DNA from: JAKQIM01 sp029557965
GTDB lineage: Bacteria; Chloroflexota; Anaerolineae; Anaerolineales; UBA4823
DNA: 64,000 nt
NCBI GenBank assembly: GCA_035341015.1
Contig: DAOQUL010000017.1
Coordinates: 1-64,000 of the forward strand
Reading direction: 5' to 3'
How positions within the stretch are numbered: position 1 is the stretch's first letter; every line of letters starts with the position of its first letter. The translations under genes were made by a program, and so were the position numbers. The notes beneath the pieces are model-generated. The model was not told the origin of the DNA, did no database searches, and saw only the letters and a list, made by a program, of their open reading frames with translations. Shown piece after piece: positions 59,576 through 64,000 of this stretch.

Positions 59576-62371
59576 ATGTCTTCTATCGTAGCCCTCGACA
59601 TCGAGACCACCGGCCTCGACCCTCAAGCCGACGCCATCATTGAGATCGGCGCCGTTCGGTTTAACGGCAAGCGCGTCGAAGGGGAATGGTCAACTTTAAT
59701 TAACCCCGGCCGCCGCATCCCCCCCTTCGTTGTCCAGCTCACCGGCATCACCGACCCAATGGTGTCTGACGCCCCCACCCTGCGTTCTGTCCTCGCCGAC
59801 CTGCGCGATTTCGTCGGCGAGGCCCCCATCCTCGGCCACAACGTTGGCTTTGACCTGGCCTTCTTGCGCCGCGCCGGCATTCTGCAGGCCAACGACAGCC
59901 TCGATTCTTACGAGATGGCCTCTGTGCTCCTGCCCACCGCCGGGCGCTATAACCTGGGCGCCCTGGGCCAGGCCCTGGGCGTGCCTCTCTCTGCCACCCA
60001 CCGCGCCCTGGATGATGCCCACGTCTCGCGTGCCATCTACCTGCGCATGTGCGAGATGGCCCTCGAAATCCCCATCAACGTCCTGGCCGAAATTGTCCGC
60101 CTGGGCGAAAACGTCGACTGGGCCGGTTACGGGGCTTTTTACGAAGCCCTGCGCGCCCGCTCGCGCGAGACCATCTCTGCCCGCCAGGCCCGCCAGGCCG
60201 CCGTCGGCCCCCTTTTCGACACCTACACCACCCGCAACATCCCCGCCCTCAACCCCAGCCCCCAGCTCACCCCCCTCAACACCGATGAACTGGCCTCCAT
60301 TCTCGAATACGGCGGCGCCTTCTCCCGTCACTTCCCCGAATTTGAACAGCGCCCCCAGCAGATTGAAATGCTGCGCGCCGTGGCCGAGGCCCTTTCTGAA
60401 AGTCGCCACCTCCTGGTCGAAGCCGGCACCGGCACTGGCAAAAGCTTCGCTTACCTCATCCCCGCCGCCTTCTGGGCCATGCAAAACGGCGCCCGCGTCG
60501 TCATCTCTACCAACACCATCAACCTGCAAGACCAACTCATCAACAAAGATATCCCCGACCTGCGCCAGGCCCTCAACCTCGATGTGCAGGCCGCCGTGAT
60601 GAAAGGCCGCGGCAATTACCTCTGCCCTCGCCGCCTTGAGAACATGCGCCGCCGCGGCCCCCAAAATGCCGACGAAATGCGCGTCCTGGCCAAAGTCCTC
60701 GTCTGGCTCCAGACCACTGAAACCGGCGACCGCAACGAGATCACCCTCAACGGCCCCTCTGAGCGCGAGATCTGGAGCCGCCTATCCGCCGAAGACGACG
60801 CCTGCACCACCGATAACTGCCTCAAGCGCGATGGCGTCTGCCCCTTCTACCGCGCCCGCATGGCGGCCCAGGCCGCCCACATCCTCATCGTCAACCACGC
60901 CCTGCTCCTCGCCGACGTTGCCACCGGCAACAAGGTGCTGCCCGAATACGATTACCTCATCGTCGACGAGGCCCACCACATGGAAGACGCCACCACCAAC
61001 GCCCTCAGCTTCCGCACCACCCAATCTGCCATCCAGCGCACCCTGCGCGAGCTGGGCGGGCCGAGCGCCGGCGCCCTCAAATGGCTGTACGAAACGCTCG
61101 AAGGCGTCCTCTCTCCGGCCGATTTTGCCGCCGTCAACCAGCTCATCCAGCGCGCCACCGATTTCGCCTTCCACTTCGAAAGCCTGGTAGAGCTCTTCTT
61201 CCGCTCCATTGATGAATTTCTCACCGAACAGCGTGAAGGCCGCCCGATGGGCAATTACGCCCATCAAGAGCGCATCTTGCCCGCCACCCGCACCCAGCCC
61301 GCCTGGGCCGAGGTCGAATCCGTCTGGGATGAAGCCGAGCGCCCGCTCAAGCTGCTCATCGAAACCACCGGCGATCTGCTCAAGATCCTCGGCGAGCTGA
61401 CCGACGCCCTGCCCGAAGCCAGCGACGAGCTGCGCGGCGCCTTCAGCGGCATCTACCGCCGCCTGAACGAGATGGCCCTCAACCTCAACGGCCTGGTCTT
61501 CGAACCCAACCCCGATGTCATCTACTGGGTCGAATCGAACCCCAACGGCCGCCAGATGTCTCTCAACGCCGCCCCGCTCCACATCGGCCCCCTCATGCAA
61601 AAGCACCTCTGGCACCAAAAAGAGGCCGTCATCATGACCTCCGCCACCCTCACCGCCGCCGGCGAGTTCGAATACCTGCGCGGCCGTTTGAACGCCGAAG
61701 ACGCCTACGAGCTGGCCCTTGGTTCCCCCTTCGATTACGAGGCCGCCACCCTGCTCTACGTTGCCAACGACATCCCCGAGCCGTCTGACCGCCAGGGCCA
61801 CCAGCGCGCCGTTGAACAGGGCATCCTCAACCTGGCCAAAGCCACCGGCGGCCGCATGCTGGTCTTGTTCACCTCTTACGACCAGCTCAAGCGCACCTCC
61901 CAGGCCATCAGCCCCATCCTCGCCAAGCAAGATATCCGCCTCTACGAGCAGGGTGAAGGCGCCTCGGCCAACGCCTTGCTGGAGAACTTCCGCAGTGATG
62001 GCCGCGCCGTCCTCTTGGGCACGCGTGCCTTCTGGGAAGGCGTCGATGTCCCTGGCGAGGCCCTCTCGGTGCTCGTCATCGTCAAGCTGCCCTTCGACGT
62101 ACCATCTGATCCCATCATCGCCGCTCGCTCCGAAACCTTCGAAGACCCCTTCAACCAATACGCCCTCCCCGAAGCCATCTTGCGCTTCCGCCAGGGCTTT
62201 GGCCGCCTCATCCGCACCCAATCTGATCGCGGCATCGTCGCCATCCTCGACCGCCGTATGCTCACCAAGCGCTACGGCCGCCTCTTCATCGACTCTCTGC
62301 CCACCTGCACGGTCAAGGTTGGCGCCCTCGCCGACCTGCCCCGCTCTGCCGCCAAGTGGCTTAATCTTTAA
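59576..62371 (+). CDS. dinG: DnaQ-like exonuclease fused to DinG-family Fe-S helicase
   Basis: 931 residues. Residues 1-about 165 are a DEDDh 3'-5' exonuclease (DIETTGLD, GHNVGFDLAFL, HRALDDAHVSRA). Residues about 255-931 are an XPD/DinG-type superfamily 2 helicase: Walker A EAGTGTGKSFAYLIP, four Fe-S cysteines (LCPRRLE, DACTTDNC with two, GVCPFYRAR), DEAH in LIVDEAHHMED, SATLTAAGEF, and motifs V/VI in GTRAFWEGVDVPGE and RFRQGFGRLIRT. This is the layout of Firmicute DinG, in which the enzyme degrades or unwinds damaged DNA or R-loops; the Fe-S cysteines suggest helicase activity is kept. A terminator follows. Confidence 0.95.
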   Translation: MSSIVALDIETTGLDPQADAIIEIGAVRFNGKRVEGEWSTLINPGRRIPPFVVQLTGITDPMVSDAPTLRSVLADLRDFVGEAPILGHNVGFDLAFLRRAGILQANDSLDSYEMASVLLPTAGRYNLGALGQALGVPLSATHRALDDAHVSRAIYLRMCEMALEIPINVLAEIVRLGENVDWAGYGAFYEALRARSRETISARQARQAAVGPLFDTYTTRNIPALNPSPQLTPLNTDELASILEYGGAFSRHFPEFEQRPQQIEMLRAVAEALSESRHLLVEAGTGTGKSFAYLIPAAFWAMQNGARVVISTNTINLQDQLINKDIPDLRQALNLDVQAAVMKGRGNYLCPRRLENMRRRGPQNADEMRVLAKVLVWLQTTETGDRNEITLNGPSEREIWSRLSAEDDACTTDNCLKRDGVCPFYRARMAAQAAHILIVNHALLLADVATGNKVLPEYDYLIVDEAHHMEDATTNALSFRTTQSAIQRTLRELGGPSAGALKWLYETLEGVLSPADFAAVNQLIQRATDFAFHFESLVELFFRSIDEFLTEQREGRPMGNYAHQERILPATRTQPAWAEVESVWDEAERPLKLLIETTGDLLKILGELTDALPEASDELRGAFSGIYRRLNEMALNLNGLVFEPNPDVIYWVESNPNGRQMSLNAAPLHIGPLMQKHLWHQKEAVIMTSATLTAAGEFEYLRGRLNAEDAYELALGSPFDYEAATLLYVANDIPEPSDRQGHQRAVEQGILNLAKATGGRMLVLFTSYDQLKRTSQAISPILAKQDIRLYEQGEGASANALLENFRSDGRAVLLGTRAFWEGVDVPGEALSVLVIVKLPFDVPSDPIIAARSETFEDPFNQYALPEAILRFRQGFGRLIRTQSDRGIVAILDRRMLTKRYGRLFIDSLPTCTVKVGALADLPRSAAKWLNL

Positions 62372-62390
62372 TTCCCCCCAAAAAAGAAGG

Positions 62391-62430
62391 AAGGGCTGTC
62401 CAAAAGATGCAAAATTGGACAGCCCTTTTT
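62391..62430. terminator. Intrinsic terminator after dinG
   Basis: Perfect 13-bp arms AAGGGCTGTCCAA (62391-62403) and TTGGACAGCCCTT (62415-62427), T-tract on the right and A-tract on the left, so it can act in both directions. Confidence 0.9.
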
Positions 62431-62540
62431 GCTTTTTCAGCCCTGTGGGGCTTTTCTGGGGCCGTCTAGCGCCCATTTTTCGCCAATTTGACGTTTACTT
62501 GACGCTGCGGGTGTATACTGAAAATGGTTCGAGGAACTGA

Positions 62541-62786
62541 ACAGGCTTACGCTCTCACCTCACCCCCCACCACTCCTTTCTCCTGCGGCTTTGGCTGACC
62601 AGCACTGACCAACACCCCGCCTGGCAAGCCTCGCTGGAGCATCTGCGCACCCACCAATCGATTGGCTTCGACAGCCTGGAAACCCTGTTGGCTCACCTGA
62701 GGCTCCCCGAACAAAACCAGGGCCGCCCGCAGCCCCCTTGCCCGGCCCTATCGAACAGCCTTAATTCGCGCAAAGGAGAAAATAAA
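62541..62786 (+). pseudogene. Remnant of a second FLLRLW-type small protein
   Basis: Open frame of 82 codons, from just after TGA 62538-62540 and running without a stop into the ATG at 62787. It has no ATG, GTG or TTG before its core. The core SFLLRLWLTSTDQHPAWQASLEHLRTHQSIGFDSLETLLAHLRL aligns with the small protein at 44683-44970 (FLLRIW, W-x-G/A, Q/E-H, F-x-x-W/L-E-x-L, LR). It occupies most of the 415-nt gap between dinG and the CSLREA gene; the rest holds the terminator and the AAAGGAG of that gene. An ATG at 62524 reaches the core only with a frameshift in the C6 run at 62563-62568. Confidence 0.5.
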
Positions 62787-64000
62787 ATGAACACTGATCC
62801 CTTAAAAAACAATCTTTTCAACAAACTGCTGCACGGACTGGCCATCCTGGCGCTGCTCCTGTGCCTGGCAGCACCGGCTTACGGCGAGGCAGCGGTATTT
62901 GAGGCAACTTTTACGGTCAACGATAGCGGCGATGATCCCGACGATGACCCCGATGACGATAAATGCCTGACAGCAGATGAACCGCGGGTCTGCACGCTGC
63001 GCGCTGCCATCATGCAGGCCAATTTCAACGTTGGGCACGATACGATCATCTTCGAATATGTCGACACCATCTCACCACTCACTGCCTTGCCGCCTTTGAC
63101 CGACCCAGACGGCGTTTCAATCTATGGACAAGGGTATTACAAAGACCACGTCACCATCGATGGAACCAACGCTCCTACAGGCGCAGATGGGCTTGTGCTG
63201 GCTTCAGGGAATAATGTGATCCAGGACCTGGCCGTGAGCAACTTTCACACCGGCATCGAGATCACCGGCAGCGGCAATATCATCGGCACAGATGGGGATG
63301 GCGTTGGCGATGAGGATGAAGGCAACGTTATCTCCGGCAACAGGATGTTCGGGATCCATGTGATCAACGATTCGACGAATACGGTGATCGCCGGCAACCT
63401 CATCGGCCTGAACACCACCGGCGATACCGCCCTTGGCAACGTGGTAGCCAATATCTACTTCGATAACGGCCCAGAGCAGGCCCGTGTCGGCACGAATGGC
63501 GACGGCGTTTCCGACTCTCTGGAGCGCAATGTGATCTCGGCAAGCAGCGTAGGCATTGCAATGGACCACAGCGGCCCCATCACTATCACCGGTAATTACA
63601 TCGGCCTGAATGCCGCCGGCGATGCCGCCATTCCTAATGTCAACGGCATCGCCCTCAGAGAAGCCACCGGCATCCTCATCGGCACGAATGGCGACGGGCA
63701 GGGCGATGAGGCCGAGCGTAACATCATCTCAGGAAGCTCTAACGCTGCCATTGCCGTATTACTCTCCACCGGCACAACGATTGCCGGCAACTACATCGGC
63801 CTGAACGCCAGCGGCAATGCTGCCCTGGCAAACAAGGATGGCGTGTGGGGTTCTCAATCCTCCGCCACGCTCATCGGCACAGATGGCAACGGGCAAGGCG
63901 ATGCCGCTGAGCGCAACGTGATCTCAGGCAATACGGAATATGGCGTGCATTTTGTCAGCACCATCACAGATACCGTGCTGGCTGGCAACTATATCGGCCT
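62787..64000 (+). CDS. Secreted CSLREA-type beta-helix repeat protein, 3' end missing
   Basis: At least 404 residues, running off the window. Signal peptide (LLHGLAILALLLCLAAPAYGEA, cleavage near residue 34). Then FTVNDSGDDPDDDPDDDKCLTADEPRVCTLRAAIMQAN, the variant of the CSLREA box (C-S-L-R-E-A-I-x-x-A-N) found at the start of many secreted repeat proteins, with an Asp-rich stretch. A right-handed beta-helix follows, in repeats of about 63 residues such as IGTDGDGVGDEDEGNVISGN, VIAGNLIGLNTTGDTALGN and IGTNGDGQGDEAERNIISGS. It is probably an adhesin or surface-layer component. AAAGGAG lies 7 nt before the ATG. The C-terminus, where a sorting tail might lie, is not in the window. Confidence 0.88.
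   Translation, partial: MNTDPLKNNLFNKLLHGLAILALLLCLAAPAYGEAAVFEATFTVNDSGDDPDDDPDDDKCLTADEPRVCTLRAAIMQANFNVGHDTIIFEYVDTISPLTALPPLTDPDGVSIYGQGYYKDHVTIDGTNAPTGADGLVLASGNNVIQDLAVSNFHTGIEITGSGNIIGTDGDGVGDEDEGNVISGNRMFGIHVINDSTNTVIAGNLIGLNTTGDTALGNVVANIYFDNGPEQARVGTNGDGVSDSLERNVISASSVGIAMDHSGPITITGNYIGLNAAGDAAIPNVNGIALREATGILIGTNGDGQGDEAERNIISGSSNAAIAVLLSTGTTIAGNYIGLNASGNAALANKDGVWGSQSSATLIGTDGNGQGDAAERNVISGNTEYGVHFVSTITDTVLAGNYIG

Noticed and set aside
60782..62476. 564-codon minus-strand frame
   Set aside because: Antisense of dinG, typical of GC-rich coding DNA.

Overview
The window looks like a chromosomal segment of a Chloroflexota bacterium, most likely Anaerolineae-like. This is an inference from GC-rich coding sequence and from the gene types: a class I xylose isomerase with a ROK regulator, a fused GlpA-GlpB, an aldehyde:ferredoxin-oxidoreductase relative, giant AAA-TPR regulators, lamin-tail and CSLREA-type secreted proteins, and palindromes of the CTCTCCA-N-TGGAGAG type. 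No phage, transposase, integrase, rRNA or CRISPR array was seen. One 100-N assembly gap lies inside a gene.

Layout. 1-2471 (minus): membrane subunits of a NADH-dehydrogenase/Mrp-type complex, preceded by a stand-alone receiver-domain gene. 2600-4923 (minus): a GAF histidine kinase and NarL-type response regulator. 4973-19420 (plus): Gfo/Idh/MocA oxidoreductase, cupin, GalE, an AOR-family protein, then glycerol catabolism (glpK, fused glpAB, glpC) and a nuclease lipoprotein. 19530-30897 (plus): a membrane-anchored protein, a roughly 1,900-residue secreted GH13 amylase-type protein (broken by the gap), an MFS carrier, an orphan oligopeptide-type binding lipoprotein, a PH-SHOCT membrane protein and a methyltransferase. 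30875-32131 (minus): a GT4 glycosyltransferase. 32206-41179 (plus): tRNA-Thr(CGT), uridine kinase, cyclophilin, VTT membrane protein, a cyclase-like AAA-TPR protein, M20 peptidase, CBS-ACT protein and EamA transporter.

41176-48072 is a discrete cassette. Two identical 46-bp direct repeats enclose two secreted repeat proteins (beta-helix and Cys-pair propeller), a small FLLRLW-type protein and a divergent BTAD-AAA-TPR regulator. 48092-55780 (minus) is a xylose operon (ROK regulator, tandem-duplicated xylF, xylG, xylH, xylA) with a visible operator. 55991-58599 is an ABC exporter pair. It is followed by a conserved hypothetical gene, an RHS-like scrap, an exonuclease-DinG helicase, and the start of a CSLREA beta-helix protein that runs off the window.

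The most unusual features are these: (i) a shared C-terminal tail, [YF]-L-P-hydrophobic-hydrophobic-x-[KR]-stop, on the three complete Sec-exported non-lipoproteins; (ii) the 46-bp repeats bounding the surface-protein cassette; (iii) a small FLLRLW protein or remnant directly upstream of secreted-protein genes at two loci; (iv) an in-frame 18-bp hairpin minisatellite in two unrelated genes, one copy forming the GlpA-GlpB linker; (v) a xylose-binding protein carrying two near-identical 350-residue domains; and (vi) TATAAT boxes only 6-7 nt upstream of start codons, suggesting leaderless transcripts.
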